A DNA stretch of 64,000 nucleotides from Mucilaginibacter paludis DSM 18603 (GCF_000166195.2 NZ_CM001403.1:992001-1056000); one strand, 5' to 3'; counted from the first letter of the stretch, positions 1 to 10,067 are shown. Made by a program: numbers and translations. Notes: generated by a model from the sequence alone, not told the origin.

Positions 1-186
1 ATAGCCGATGACGGGTTAACTTGGACACAGGTATCAGACCTGAAAGCCTGGGATAACGAAGTAGCCAAGCTTTACAGCGTTAAGGCCATACCCATGAACT
101 TTTTAATTGATCCTCAGGGTAAAATTGTAGGTAAATATTTGCGCGGAGAGGCCTTAAATGACAAACTGAAAGAAGTTTACAAATAG
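1..186 (+). CDS. Thioredoxin-like (TlpA/ResA-type) protein, C-terminal fragment
   Basis: Only the last 61 codons lie in the window; the gene starts to the left. The visible part has the second half of a thioredoxin fold: a KAIPMNFLID stretch with the cis-proline loop, then a strand ending GKIVGKYLRGEAL. The WCxxC active site would lie upstream, outside the window. In Bacteroidota such proteins are usually periplasmic, membrane-anchored thiol-disulfide oxidoreductases. A strong terminator follows the stop codon, so this ends a transcription unit and is separate from the convergent TlpA-like gene that follows. Confidence 0.8.
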   Translation: MADDGLTWTQVSDLKAWDNEVAKLYSVKAIPMNFLIDPQGKIVGKYLRGEALNDKLKEVYK

Positions 187-216
187 CAACAGCGAAATAA
201 GCAATTGTTGTTAGAC

Positions 217-257
217 AAAACGAACCGATGCCATTTGACACATCGGTTCGTTTTTTT
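217..257 (+). terminator. Intrinsic terminator after the thioredoxin-like gene
   Basis: A 14-bp perfect stem (AAAACGAACCGATG pairing with CATCGGTTCGTTTT), a 10-base loop and a run of T residues, 31 bp after the stop codon at 186. The stem ends in A/T tracts on both sides, so it may also terminate the convergent gene that ends at 322. Confidence 0.85.
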
Positions 258-321
258 ATTTTGAGGTGTTTGCAGATTTACCTGCTTGCCAAAAAGTTAA
301 TATTTAGCGTTGTGCACCTAT

Positions 322-1962
322 TCATTTTTCCAGATCTTGTAATTTAAGCTTTATTTCTGCATTGCTATGCCATTTAAAATCGGGGTCTACTACCCTCCCT
401 TGTTTATTTACAATTACATAGTGCGGTATACCATTAATTTGAAACCGGCCCGTTAAAAAATTGTGTTGATCTTGTGATAATCTATAATGCTCACCCTTAA
501 TATGGGGCATCATTGCTTGGTAGGTTTTTTCGGGCGAAGATGTATCAGTAATGTACAAAAACACAATGTCTTTATCCTGCGCCAATTCTTCTTTTAGCGG
601 GGCTATTTCTTGTATACTCTGTATACAAGGAGCACACCAGGTTGCCCAAAAATCAATAAAAACCACTTTGCCTTTATACCTATCAAGTATAGCGCTCAAA
701 ATACTATCGGCAGTTGTATTTACCGGTATCTGGCTGTCGGCGTAGCTTGTTTGTTTTTTAACATTGCTGATGTTTTGCTTAATTTTATCGTTCAGCGCCA
801 CCACATCACCCATCAGGAATTTATGCTTGAGGACAGACTTTATTTTAGCAAGGGAATCATCCTTTAAAGTATCAGTTTTGTAATTCAACTCATTTGCTAA
901 AGGTTGCAGATACATCAGGTCCAGTTCCAGCGAAATATCGGCATGTATTAAGCCCTTCAATACACCAGTCCGCGCTTTCTCTAATGCCCCTGGTTTAGTT
1001 GCTTTGTGGCTCATCATATCCTGATATATTTTTATGGTAGCTTTGATATTAGCATCAGATGTATCTTTACTTTTAAGAGATTCTATTTCTTTGGTGTAAT
1101 CAAGCAAACCTGCGCTGTCATAAATCAGGTCCATAAACATTAGCCTGTTCATAAACTCAAAATAGCAATAACATACCATGGCGCATGGATCGTTATACTT
1201 TAGTGTTTTTAAAAAATCGTAATAATCTGCCTTAAGCGTTACCGGGCGAAGTACTGGTTCCCGATTATTAAACGATAATTTGTTCTGCATACGATAAGCA
1301 GCCTCTCTTGTATAATTATAGTGTATCAGGTCGCTGGCGGTACCATATTTAACATTTCGCACAGCCAGATTCCAGGCAATTTTATCAAATCCCGGTTGTT
1401 TTGCTATACTATCTATCAACGCCAGTTTGCTGGACTGAATTTTTAAAAAGTAGGATTTGTATTGCTCGGGAGTAAGCTGATAGATGTCGGCATAAATTTT
1501 ATCCCAATTGTAATCCATTAAAACTGGCCTAACTTTGTTCATATCATTATTAACCCTTTCCGCATCTCCCTTAAAAGCAGATACTACCTTTGGAATATCT
1601 GCTATATTAAAGTCCTGAACAATGTTTTTGCCAGCCTCAAAATATACCCAACTATTAAAAAACGGAAAACTTATCCAGCATTCCTCGTTACGAACCAATG
1701 GAAAGGTGAGAGAAAAGTTGCCGTCGGGTTGGATATTGATAACATACATTTCATTGACGCCGGTTATTACATTATTCCTGATGAGTTTTCCGGTTGTGAA
1801 ACCCATATTGCCAGAGTAGCCTGTTATTTTACCGGAGTAAGTAGTTTTTGGGGTTTGTGCAATTGCCAGTAGCGCGGATAGCATGATGCACAAAAAGAGG
1901 GTTATCTTCCTGGATGCTTGAAATTTAATATCCAGCAAATCAATTAATAAAAGCAGCTTCAT
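322..1962 (-). CDS. Large TlpA-family thioredoxin-like protein with a long N-terminal region
   Basis: A 546-residue protein with a hydrophobic N-terminus (signal peptide or anchor ending near LLAIAQ). A long region of about 400 residues follows, whose first part looks beta-rich like the DUF4369 regions of Bacteroidota TlpA proteins. The C-terminal thioredoxin domain (about 415-546) has the active site WCAPC near residue 441 and the cis-proline motif GIPHY. Probable role: periplasmic or outer-envelope thiol-disulfide exchange; the substrate is unknown. ATG start at 1962; a start at the internal Met of MLSALLAIAQ would shorten the signal sequence. The gene stands alone and converges on another thioredoxin-like gene. 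Confidence 0.8.
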   Translation of the reverse strand: MKLLLLIDLLDIKFQASRKITLFLCIMLSALLAIAQTPKTTYSGKITGYSGNMGFTTGKLIRNNVITGVNEMYVINIQPDGNFSLTFPLVRNEECWISFPFFNSWVYFEAGKNIVQDFNIADIPKVVSAFKGDAERVNNDMNKVRPVLMDYNWDKIYADIYQLTPEQYKSYFLKIQSSKLALIDSIAKQPGFDKIAWNLAVRNVKYGTASDLIHYNYTREAAYRMQNKLSFNNREPVLRPVTLKADYYDFLKTLKYNDPCAMVCYCYFEFMNRLMFMDLIYDSAGLLDYTKEIESLKSKDTSDANIKATIKIYQDMMSHKATKPGALEKARTGVLKGLIHADISLELDLMYLQPLANELNYKTDTLKDDSLAKIKSVLKHKFLMGDVVALNDKIKQNISNVKKQTSYADSQIPVNTTADSILSAILDRYKGKVVFIDFWATWCAPCIQSIQEIAPLKEELAQDKDIVFLYITDTSSPEKTYQAMMPHIKGEHYRLSQDQHNFLTGRFQINGIPHYVIVNKQGRVVDPDFKWHSNAEIKLKLQDLEK

Positions 1963-2361
1963 AGATAAGGTTTGGTTGGTTATCAGGTAAAATTTACAAT
2001 GGCTTTAGGCTGCACCCGGTATGCCAATAAAAGTTTGCGTATATAGCTTCGATAACAAAATAAATTGAAAGCGTTTTTCACGTTCAATTTCTGACGCCAC
2101 CACTATATAACCAAACTTATTTTAGCCCAAGCCACCTGTAACTTTGTAAAATTGATAGCAATATATGCAAATAATAATTTCCCAAACGCTTTATTATCAA
2201 TTATTCAACTCCCAAAACACAAAAACAGTTACTGCCTTGAAGCAATGGTATAATACATTAGATGCTTAAAGATCAAACAACCCTATATCATCTCAATGTT
2301 ATGAGCTAATTTCAACCCGATAAATGTAACAGGCAAGCATTGATATACCTGGGCCTGCCCC
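1963..2361. other. 399-bp AT-rich intergenic region
   Basis: Spacer between two minus-strand genes. It should hold the promoter of the TlpA-like gene near its 1963 end. No convincing hairpin terminator, RNA gene or reading frame was seen. Confidence 0.5.
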
Positions 2362-3969
2362 CTAATCTTTCCGGATGATATTGCTGTTCACCTCAATCTC
2401 TTTGAGCAATCCAGGCGAACTGACGGTGCTGCTATAACTTTTACCGGGATCGGTTTGCGAAATGCGTGTTAAATCGGCATTGTGCTGATCAAGTTGTTTA
2501 ATCAGATCGTTAATCACCTTTAGGTGAGAATTGAAGAATTTCACCTTATTGTTGTAAGTATCTATTTTATAGTTAGCGGCTACCGCATCGGTAGTTTTTG
2601 CGGTGTCGGCCGGCGTGAAATTATAGTAAGACAGGTTACTCACCGTAGTTTCAATCGGAACCAAGGATGGTGAGGGATCTTTAGCATCAAGCGCGGCCAG
2701 GTTAAGCCGCACGGGATCTGGATTATAAACCAGTAAGTTTTTGTATTCATCTATAATGGCTGCAGCTATCCTGTTTTGCTCCTTATAGTTATCCGCTACG
2801 ATTTTGTTTTTTACGTTATTTTTAAACCCATTAAATAACAAGGATGTAAAATCATAAGCCTTGGTACGTAAAACCGCGTTTTGAATGGAGTAATAGTTGC
2901 TCAGGGTTTTATCCTTCGTATACATCACCCCTAAATTAGTACTAAAAATCTGGGTAGGCGCGCTCAGAGAGATGTTAGCCTGGTTACTGAAATTATAAAA
3001 TTGTTTACCGTAAATTTCCAGATCATCAATACGTTCGTAAGAGGATAAAAAATAAAGGCGATAGCGCTGGTATTCTTTATCCGGATTATCGATCTGGGCA
3101 TAACAATTTTGTATAAAATCAAGCACCGCTTTATCGTTAAACACCTGGTAGATGTTGGCGTTTACCGACGGTTTCCACCTGATCAATGATAACTTCGCTT
3201 TAAACTCAAGCTCCGCCGTGTTGTTTACCTTTAACGAATCAAACATTTTAGCCACAAAATACGCCACCTGCGTATTGGCCATACCCGTATGGCCTTTGTT
3301 AACCATGGCGTATAAGCTATCCTGTATGGTCAGGTAGGTTTCGCTGTTGTTCCAAAACGAAGGCTCCAGCGGTGGCAATAGTAAACGGTTAGTTTTGGTA
3401 TCAACAAAGATAAAGGTGCCAAGCGGGTAGATGTTCTGAAAATTGTTTTCGAGCATGGATAGGCTACTCATGGAGGTCGAGTCCATTTTAAGTAAAAAGT
3501 TGAGTACTTTATTGTGCTCCAGCTTAATGCTCAACCCCTCCAGCGATTCAAAGTTTGAGGTCTGTTTTTCAGGAATGATGATGGGTATGTAAAAAATAGT
3601 TTTGCTGTTGGCTTTCAGTGTTTCAAAATCCTTCTTGATGGTGATGGAGGTTGCATCCTCGGCATTCTGTCCATAAAAAGATATGGTATCCCCCTTACTC
3701 ACGTCGAGCTCTTTAATTTTTTCTTCGTTTGGGTTCAAATTCATTAAAGCCTTTATTTTGACGGACCCGGATTTCTTACTGATCTTATAAAATATGGCCG
3801 CGTTCATTTTAGAATTATTTTTGATTTTAAATTTGAACCCATTGCCGAGCGTATAAAGCGGCCAACCCAATAAGAGCAGCAAAGTAAAAAACCACATCAA
3901 AATGGGGTGGCGAACTGTAGGGCCATTACCAATTGCTATTGGATGAGGTTTATTGCATTGTATTTCCAT
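2362..3969 (-). CDS. Unrecognised exported protein, 535 aa
   Basis: No family recognised. The N-terminus has one strong hydrophobic segment (LMWFFTLLLLLGWPLYTLGNG), preceded by a 24-residue hydrophilic stretch. An ATG at 3897 would put this segment at the extreme N-terminus as an ordinary signal peptide, so the start is uncertain. The mature part is rich in Asn, Lys and Ser, with a likely beta-sandwich early region (FKFKIKNNSKMNAAIFYKI) followed by largely alpha-helical sequence. It ends in a helical stretch with many polar residues. A monocistronic layout and lack of conserved partners give no functional hint. Confidence 0.65.
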   Translation of the reverse strand: MEIQCNKPHPIAIGNGPTVRHPILMWFFTLLLLLGWPLYTLGNGFKFKIKNNSKMNAAIFYKISKKSGSVKIKALMNLNPNEEKIKELDVSKGDTISFYGQNAEDATSITIKKDFETLKANSKTIFYIPIIIPEKQTSNFESLEGLSIKLEHNKVLNFLLKMDSTSMSSLSMLENNFQNIYPLGTFIFVDTKTNRLLLPPLEPSFWNNSETYLTIQDSLYAMVNKGHTGMANTQVAYFVAKMFDSLKVNNTAELEFKAKLSLIRWKPSVNANIYQVFNDKAVLDFIQNCYAQIDNPDKEYQRYRLYFLSSYERIDDLEIYGKQFYNFSNQANISLSAPTQIFSTNLGVMYTKDKTLSNYYSIQNAVLRTKAYDFTSLLFNGFKNNVKNKIVADNYKEQNRIAAAIIDEYKNLLVYNPDPVRLNLAALDAKDPSPSLVPIETTVSNLSYYNFTPADTAKTTDAVAANYKIDTYNNKVKFFNSHLKVINDLIKQLDQHNADLTRISQTDPGKSYSSTVSSPGLLKEIEVNSNIIRKD

Positions 3970-4193
3970 AAATCTTGATTCGTGTTTAGTAAACTGAAGT
4001 ATAACGTAATTAAGGCTGATAAGTGTTTATAGACTGGTTGAGTAAGATAAATATTACCAAAATAAATGTATTATTGCCGGATTAACTGCCTTTATTGAAT
4101 AAAAAGAATGCTTCGGGAGGAGCCCTGCGTACATCATTGGTTTGCAGGTTATTCTTAGGGGAATTGGGAAAGATACCTGCTTCTTAACATCGT

Positions 4194-4201
4194 TAACTTT
4201 G
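4194..4201 (+). promoter_or_regulatory. Candidate Bacteroidota -7 element (TAACTTTG)
   Basis: TAACTTTG fits the TAnnTTTG consensus and lies 28 bp before the ATG at 4229. A clear -33 TTTG at the usual distance is missing. If real, transcription starts after 4200, which rules out the upstream TTG at 4142 as start of the Rpn-family gene. Confidence 0.4.
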
Positions 4202-4228
4202 CTACTTTTGGATTCCACTACTTTTACA

Positions 4229-5158
4229 ATGAAAAGAAACCATGATATATTATGGAAGGGAGCGTTAGAAGATCTATTTGATGATTTTCTTCGTTTTTTT
4301 TATCCTGAAGCCGAGAACCTGTTTAATCTTGATCAAGGTTTTGAATACCTGGATAAAGAACTCGACCAGCTTTTTCCGCCGCAAGCAGGTGACCCTGCTC
4401 CCCGCTATGTTGATAAACTGGTTAAAGTTTTCACCAAAAGCGGTGGCGAAGAATGGGTTTTGATTCACATCGAAGTCCAATCCTATACCGATCAGAATTT
4501 TGCGCAGCGCATGTTTCAGTATTATTACAGGATACTCGACCAGTACCATAAACCCATCACAGCATTTGCCATTTTTGCCGATACAAATAAAAACTTTCAT
4601 CCTAAACAATACGAACGGGAGTTTTTAGGCACAAGGGTTTTATACAGCTACAATACCTTTAAGATTATCGATCAGGATGATATGCTATTGCAGGAAAGTG
4701 AAAATCCATTTGCTATGGTGGTATCGTCGGCAAAGCTGGCGTTATCCCGCGGCTTATTGCAAGACGAGCAGCTTTTCAATCAGGCGTACGAACTTGCCCG
4801 CAGGTTATTGGATAAACAGATACCTAAAGATAAGATACGCAAGGTGATGAACTTTTTGAGGTATTACCTGAGTTTTGAAAATCCGGATATGTTTGCTAAA
4901 TTTGAGAAAGAGATTGCTATACTAACAGAAAGGAGCGAGACTATGGGCTTAGAAGAGCTTTTATTGGCCGAAGCAAAGAAAGAAGGCAAACTTGAAGGTA
5001 AACTTGAGGGTAAGCTTGAAGGTAAACTTGAAGGTAAACTTGAGGGTAAACACGAAGAAGCTGTGATAATTGCCCGTGAACTAAAAAAGGAAGGCTTGTC
5101 AAATGAATTTATTTCAAGGACCACTAAGCTTCCTATCGAGCAAATTGAGAAGTTATAA
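4229..5158 (+). CDS. Rpn/PD-(D/E)XK nuclease family protein (transposase-like)
   Basis: 309 residues from the ATG at 4229. The N-terminal two thirds match the Rpn/YhgA-like and DUF4351-associated nuclease fold: FFYPEAENLF, then an aspartate-rich segment, a VLIHIEVQSY strand carrying the E-x-Q of the PD-(D/E)XK core, and a helix with RMFQYYYRI. Relatives promote RecA-independent recombination or are annotated as putative transposases; many copies per genome are common. The C-terminus carries a run of EGKL units encoded by a 12-bp tandem repeat, then a charged helix. It is not linked to other transposition genes here. Confidence 0.8.
   Translation: MKRNHDILWKGALEDLFDDFLRFFYPEAENLFNLDQGFEYLDKELDQLFPPQAGDPAPRYVDKLVKVFTKSGGEEWVLIHIEVQSYTDQNFAQRMFQYYYRILDQYHKPITAFAIFADTNKNFHPKQYEREFLGTRVLYSYNTFKIIDQDDMLLQESENPFAMVVSSAKLALSRGLLQDEQLFNQAYELARRLLDKQIPKDKIRKVMNFLRYYLSFENPDMFAKFEKEIAILTERSETMGLEELLLAEAKKEGKLEGKLEGKLEGKLEGKLEGKHEEAVIIARELKKEGLSNEFISRTTKLPIEQIEKL
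4982..5053 (+). repeat. 12-bp tandem repeat, 6 copies, coding for (EGKL)n
   Basis: Six consecutive 12-bp units of the type GAAGGTAAACTT, the last one degenerate (ends in CAC). They encode five EGKL units plus EGKH in the Rpn-family protein. The unit length is a multiple of three, so gain or loss of units changes protein length without breaking the frame. The opposite strand shows an open frame of SLPS repeats, which is only a shadow. Confidence 0.95.
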
Positions 5159-5634
5159 ATTGTAATAAATAACCGAACCTGCGTTTATTGCATAATTGTA
5201 GAAGTGACACTGCATTTGGATTTATCTGGCTATAAAGCTATAGCAACGGTTGCACTGATACCCTCCTATTCAAGCAAAAATTTTAAACCCTATCACTGAT
5301 TTTGCCATATTATTATTGGTTTGGCCAATTGCTACAAATCCTCTTATCCTATAACGGATCGAGCTTAAATGGTTATTTAATTAAACTGAAAATTTCAGCA
5401 TCAGTCACGTTTAAATTTTTAATTACTTAAAAAAATCATTTGTTGTAATAGCCCCACGACATTGCCATTTTGTTGCGGCAATATTTTAAGTAAAACAATT
5501 AGCCAAGGGTAACGTTAATATTATAAGCACAAGCATTTGATCCTACCCGATTTTTCTATCGCTTTAAATTCATTAAAAGCAATTGGCCCTTGAAAATGTT
5601 TCTGTTGGTTTTATTGATCAGATAAAAAGACATC
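5159..5634. other. 476-bp AT-rich intergenic region
   Basis: Spacer between the Rpn-family gene and a small membrane-protein gene on the same strand. AT-rich; no RNA gene, strong hairpin or repeat was noticed. Confidence 0.5.
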
Positions 5635-5883
5635 ATGAAAAATGTAAGTGTATTTATGGTTATTGTTGGCTTATTGCTAATTATTGGAGGCCTTTTCTTT
5701 TACAAACACGTTGATAATGCTGTAGACAGCGGGGGATCAATGGAAATTACCACTACGCCCGGAGGCGCATGGACCGTTAAAATACCTATGTTTGCAGGCG
5801 GCGTGATGCTGCTTTTGGGATGCATTTTTTATTATGTAGCAATTCAAAAAAAAACTAACGATACTGCAATTCATCGTATTTGA
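5635..5883 (+). CDS. Small two-helix membrane protein, 82 aa
   Basis: Two hydrophobic segments (about residues 5-23 and 52-70) flank a short polar loop with the GGSMEITTTPGG stretch. The layout recalls DUF3185-like small membrane proteins, but the match is too weak to name a family. It stands alone, about 470 bp after the previous gene and 325 bp before the MscS gene. Function unknown. Confidence 0.6.
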   Translation: MKNVSVFMVIVGLLLIIGGLFFYKHVDNAVDSGGSMEITTTPGGAWTVKIPMFAGGVMLLLGCIFYYVAIQKKTNDTAIHRI

Positions 5884-6208
5884 TTTTTAGTTGTCAGGCA
5901 TTTTATAAAATTAACGACCCTATAATGGTAGGGTGGTGTTTTGTAGCCCAAACAATTCTCAATAACAGAAACATCTCAATGAACTAAAAGCCAATTAATT
6001 GAGCAGCATATTTTTAACTTAATCTGCAATACAATAGTTGCACAGCAATAAATGGGGTAATTGCAAGAAGCCCAAATTACAATTGCTTGCTGGTCCACTC
6101 AATAGTATAACACATCTATCGCACAGGCCAGGCACTAAAAGGCACCCTATTTGCTAACCACATGATAAATTGCTTACTTTTAAGTTTAGGTAATTTAATC
6201 GTTGGTAA
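5884..6208. other. 325-bp intergenic region before the MscS-like gene
   Basis: AT-rich spacer that presumably holds the promoter of the channel gene. No perfect TAnnTTTG element, terminator hairpin or repeat was found. Confidence 0.45.
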
Positions 6209-8068
6209 ATGAAACATCTCCTTTTTCTGATTATTTTTTGCATAGCTTCACTTTCAGTATTTGCTCAGCAGGACACGGCCCGGTTAAAGAGAGATTCGCT
6301 GCTCAACACGGAACTTAATAATCAGTCTGCCAAAGTTCAACAGTTGTCGGCAGAACGGCTGGCGGACTCGTTAAGGCGCTTAGACCTTGAAAATCAGGTA
6401 ACTCAGCTCAAATCGACAGATCACCTGAAACGCGCAGCATTATTGCAGGAACTGGCGGGAATAAAACGCGGAGATTCTCTTCGCCTGGCGAAACAAAAAC
6501 ACCAGATTGATTCGTTAAAACACTTTGTTACCGGCTTTGCAGTAGCCCCCTTCCGCGATTCTTTATTCTATATTTTCACCCGGCAGGGAAGTTTCACACC
6601 GAAAGACCGCGCAGAAGCCATCGTTAACCGTATCCGCAAACTGGCCGATGATTATAATTTCAAAGCGGATTCAATAAAGCTATCCGTATCGGAACAAACG
6701 ATGGATATCCTGTATAAAAGCAACTTGCTCATTTCCGTTTCGGAGCAGGATGCACTATGGCAAAATACCAGTAAAGAAAAATTGGCAGCCCAACTCAAAA
6801 CTACCATCGCTAAAGCAGTGACAGATTACCGCCGGGAAACCAGTTGGTCAACACTGGTTAAAGAAGGCCTAACGGCCCTACTCGTGCTTGTGATTGTGGT
6901 TCTGCTTATTTACGGTATTAACCGTTTGTTCGGCTTATTCCTGTCGCGAACAAAATCAGAAAAATCGTGGTACTCCAATGGAATAAAGATCAGAAACTAT
7001 GAGTTGTTGAATGCGGAACAAGAGCTTGGCGCACTTCACTTTGTAATTAAGGCTATTAAATGGGTTTTGGTTATTGTGGTGGTTTACCTGGCTCTGCCTA
7101 TCCTGTTCGGTATCTTCCCTTTTACCAAAGACCTATCTGCAACATTAATCAGCTATGTAACCAGTCCGTTAAAAAAGATAGGCCTGGGGATATGGAACTA
7201 TATCCCTAACCTGATCACCATCCTGGTACTGGTGGTAATCTTCCGTTATGTGCTTAAATTTTTCCGCTACATTAAAACAGAGATTGAACGAGGGCGGCTA
7301 ACCATTCCCGGCTTTTATGCCGACTGGGCCAACCCAACGTACCAGATATTGCGGGTGCTCATCCTGGCCTTTATGCTTATCGTCATCTTCCCTTATATGC
7401 CGGGTTCCGATTCACCAATATTCAAGGGGGTATCCGTATTCGTGGGGGTACTGTTCACTTTTGGTTCAGCGGGCGCTTTAGGCAATGTTGTAGCCGGTTT
7501 AGTGCTCACCTATATGCGGGCTTTCCGCCTGGGCGACCGGGTTAAGATAGGCGAAGTAACCGGAGATATTATTGCACGTAACCTGCTTGTCACCAGGATC
7601 AGGACAATCCAAAACGAAATCATATCTATCCCTAATTCAACAGTGATGAGTAACCACACCGTCAACTACAGTACCGATGCGCAGACAAACGGCTTAATTA
7701 TACATACCACCGTAACTATTGGCTATGATGCGCCCTGGCGGCAAGTACATCAATTACTGATAGACGCCGCTTTGGCAACACCGATGATAGATGCCGAACC
7801 TACCCCCTATGTGCTACAAACGAGCTTGGATGATTACTATGTGAGCTACCGCATTAACGCGTTTACTAAACAACCCAATAAACAAGCGCTTATCTACTCC
7901 CATTTACATCAGAATATCCAGGATCAGTTTAACCAGGCTGGTGTTGAAATTATGTCGCCGCATTATAAAGCCCTGAGGGATGGTAATGCTACCACTATTC
8001 CAACAGAATATTTACCAAAGGATTATATTGCTCCACCCTTTAAAACACAGCAGACTAAAGACCAATAA
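6209..8068 (+). CDS. MscS-family mechanosensitive ion channel
   Basis: 619 residues. Signal peptide (ends at VFAQ, about residue 20), then a periplasmic region rich in heptad-like Leu/Lys/Arg repeats (about 25-110, likely coiled coil), several membrane helices (about 220-440) and the MscS pore and beta domain. The pore helix shows GSAGALGNVVAGLVLTYMRAF, followed by RLGDRVKIGEVTGDI and the IPNSTVMSNHTVNYS strand typical of the family. Role: tension-gated release of solutes on osmotic downshock. The long N-terminal extension places it with the larger, multi-helix MscS members. Confidence 0.93.
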   Translation: MKHLLFLIIFCIASLSVFAQQDTARLKRDSLLNTELNNQSAKVQQLSAERLADSLRRLDLENQVTQLKSTDHLKRAALLQELAGIKRGDSLRLAKQKHQIDSLKHFVTGFAVAPFRDSLFYIFTRQGSFTPKDRAEAIVNRIRKLADDYNFKADSIKLSVSEQTMDILYKSNLLISVSEQDALWQNTSKEKLAAQLKTTIAKAVTDYRRETSWSTLVKEGLTALLVLVIVVLLIYGINRLFGLFLSRTKSEKSWYSNGIKIRNYELLNAEQELGALHFVIKAIKWVLVIVVVYLALPILFGIFPFTKDLSATLISYVTSPLKKIGLGIWNYIPNLITILVLVVIFRYVLKFFRYIKTEIERGRLTIPGFYADWANPTYQILRVLILAFMLIVIFPYMPGSDSPIFKGVSVFVGVLFTFGSAGALGNVVAGLVLTYMRAFRLGDRVKIGEVTGDIIARNLLVTRIRTIQNEIISIPNSTVMSNHTVNYSTDAQTNGLIIHTTVTIGYDAPWRQVHQLLIDAALATPMIDAEPTPYVLQTSLDDYYVSYRINAFTKQPNKQALIYSHLHQNIQDQFNQAGVEIMSPHYKALRDGNATTIPTEYLPKDYIAPPFKTQQTKDQ

Positions 8069-8198
8069 AGAGGCTGTTTTAAACACCATTTGCTCACATC
8101 AAGTGAACTTAAACGCCAAAAAATGCAACATTTACATTACAATCAGTTTATCAAACAAATACTTATCAACTTTGAGTTATCATTGTTGCATATATTAC

Positions 8199-8567
8199 AT
8201 GCAAGCCCTAAAACTACATATCTTCCTGTTTATTGCAGCATTCATGTTGGTATCAAAACCTTTTATGGGTTTCAGCGTGTACAAACAGCTCCAATCGGAA
8301 AATAGCCCAACCATATTGGTTAAAGCGTTTGCCAAACGGAAACATGAATATATTGAGAACGGCCAGTTTGATATCCAGGGCAGCTTAAAGCACCTGGCCG
8401 ATCCGCTTCAGGAGCTTACTTTGCTTTTGGGTTGTTTGTTGGCAAGCCTTTTTCCGGCTGTATTAAACACTGTTAAAAATATCACTAATGGCTTTTTAGC
8501 AAATATTCGCTTAAGCCTGCTTCCGTCTCAGCAATTGTATTTGCTGGCCGGCAAACTAAGTATTTGA
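8199..8567 (+). CDS. Unrecognised small exported or membrane protein, 122 aa
   Basis: An open frame continues upstream into the MscS gene, but the ATG at 8199 begins a plausible signal sequence (HIFLFIAAFMLVSKPF). A second hydrophobic stretch, LTLLLGCLLASLFPAVL, lies near residues 72-90. No family recognised. It sits 131 bp after the MscS gene and 105 bp before the efflux operon on the same strand, so it may be a leader gene of the latter. Confidence 0.55.
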   Translation: MQALKLHIFLFIAAFMLVSKPFMGFSVYKQLQSENSPTILVKAFAKRKHEYIENGQFDIQGSLKHLADPLQELTLLLGCLLASLFPAVLNTVKNITNGFLANIRLSLLPSQQLYLLAGKLSI

Positions 8568-8672
8568 TCCCCCCTCTTTCTTAGCTGCAACAGCAGCACC
8601 GGTTTACCTTATATTGCCAATAGGCAATGTCATGTCCTAACATTTATTTCTTCATTCTAATTAATTACTAAG

Positions 8673-10067
8673 ATGCTACATCTTAAAAAATATAGCTATG
8701 TGGCTATGTTGTTGCTGCTCGTGGCACCTGCCGTGCAAGCTCAACAAGCCTTACCGCCGCTCAGTTTAAAAGCACTGCTTCAGCGGGTAGATCAGAAAGC
8801 CCCTGCACTTATAGCTGATTCTGCCGCTATCAATATCCGCAGGGCCCAGGCTACCGAAACCCGCAACAACTGGCTGCCAAATTTAAAACTCAATTACCAA
8901 GCCGATATCGGTACCAATAACAATACCGCAGGGCCCTACTTCGGCTTCGGCATTATACCCTCTAACTCGCGCGGTGTACGTACCGATAACAATACCAACG
9001 CGGTATTAACCAACCTGGGTATCGCCGCATTAGATTGGGAGGTTTACAACTTTGGCGCTTATACCGCGCAAAACAAAGTTGCAAAATCGGATATCCAGGT
9101 AGAACAAAACCACTTTGCGCAAAGTAAATACCAGTTACAGGCTTATGCCATTGGCTACTACATGCAGCTGATGCGTTTGCAGGATTATTTGGCCATCCAG
9201 GTACGCAATATCCAGCGCACCTCCCAGATCCGTCGATCAATAGAATCATTAGCCAAAAGCGGCATCCGCCCTGGCGTAGATACCAGCATTGCCGCAGCAG
9301 AACTATCTAAGGCACGGTTGAATTATATTGAATTGGATAACCAGCTTAAACAAGTACAACTACAGCTTTCGGCCATAAGCGGCCTACCTTACCAGGCCAT
9401 TATTCCGGATACATCGGCAGAAAAACGCCTGATAGACGGCGTAACCTTGTCCATGCTGCCCAGTGCGGATACAGCCAATCACCCGTTGATCAGTTATTAT
9501 AAATCGCTTTTACAAAACAGCTTCCAACGCGAGGAACTGGTTAAAAAACAGTACAACCCTAAAATACTATTGGAAGCTGCCGCCTGGGGCCGAGGGGCAA
9601 GTGTTGATGCCAACGACCAGTTCAATGCCTTATCTTCTGGCTTTGGTTTCAATAGGGACAACTATTTAGTTGGTGTAGGCATTTCATACAACCTGTTTGA
9701 CCTGCGCCGAAGGCATCTCAAGTTGCGCACGCAGCAGGCGGAAACAGATTATGCCCGCCGTAGCCTCGACGAACAGCGATCTCTACTTAATTTAGGTATT
9801 AGCCAGGCCGATGTGGAACTCACTACCGCCAAACAACGGCTGGTAGAAATACCTAATCAACTGAGGGCGGCTAATGCCGGATACAGGCAGAAGCTGTCCC
9901 TATACAACAGTGGCCTTACCGATATTATTGATTTGAATGCTGCCCTTAATATTTTATACCGTGCAGAAACGGACTACGCGCAGGCAAAGTTCGACTACAC
10001 CAGCGCCTTATTCCAAAAAGCAGTTACCGGCAATCAGCTTAGTACAGTTTTAAACCTTTTAAATTAA
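8673..10067 (+). CDS. TolC-family outer-membrane efflux protein
   Basis: 464 residues with a signal peptide (ends at AVQAQ) and two outer-membrane-efflux-protein repeats of long helices with many Gln, Ala and Leu, separated by beta strands such as NLKLNYQADIG and LVGVGISYNLFDL. Role: outer-membrane channel and periplasmic tunnel of a tripartite exporter. It is the first gene of a three-gene operon; the pump gene starts 6 bp after its stop. Length is normal for the family. Confidence 0.93.
   Translation: MLHLKKYSYVAMLLLLVAPAVQAQQALPPLSLKALLQRVDQKAPALIADSAAINIRRAQATETRNNWLPNLKLNYQADIGTNNNTAGPYFGFGIIPSNSRGVRTDNNTNAVLTNLGIAALDWEVYNFGAYTAQNKVAKSDIQVEQNHFAQSKYQLQAYAIGYYMQLMRLQDYLAIQVRNIQRTSQIRRSIESLAKSGIRPGVDTSIAAAELSKARLNYIELDNQLKQVQLQLSAISGLPYQAIIPDTSAEKRLIDGVTLSMLPSADTANHPLISYYKSLLQNSFQREELVKKQYNPKILLEAAAWGRGASVDANDQFNALSSGFGFNRDNYLVGVGISYNLFDLRRRHLKLRTQQAETDYARRSLDEQRSLLNLGISQADVELTTAKQRLVEIPNQLRAANAGYRQKLSLYNSGLTDIIDLNAALNILYRAETDYAQAKFDYTSALFQKAVTGNQLSTVLNLLN

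Noticed and set aside
4864..5124. Minus-strand frame with repeated SLPS units
   Set aside because: It is the antisense of the 12-bp EGKL repeat in the Rpn-family gene.
7980..8198. Long N-terminal extension of the 122-aa protein
   Set aside because: It overlaps the end of the MscS gene, and a signal sequence starts at the ATG at 8199.
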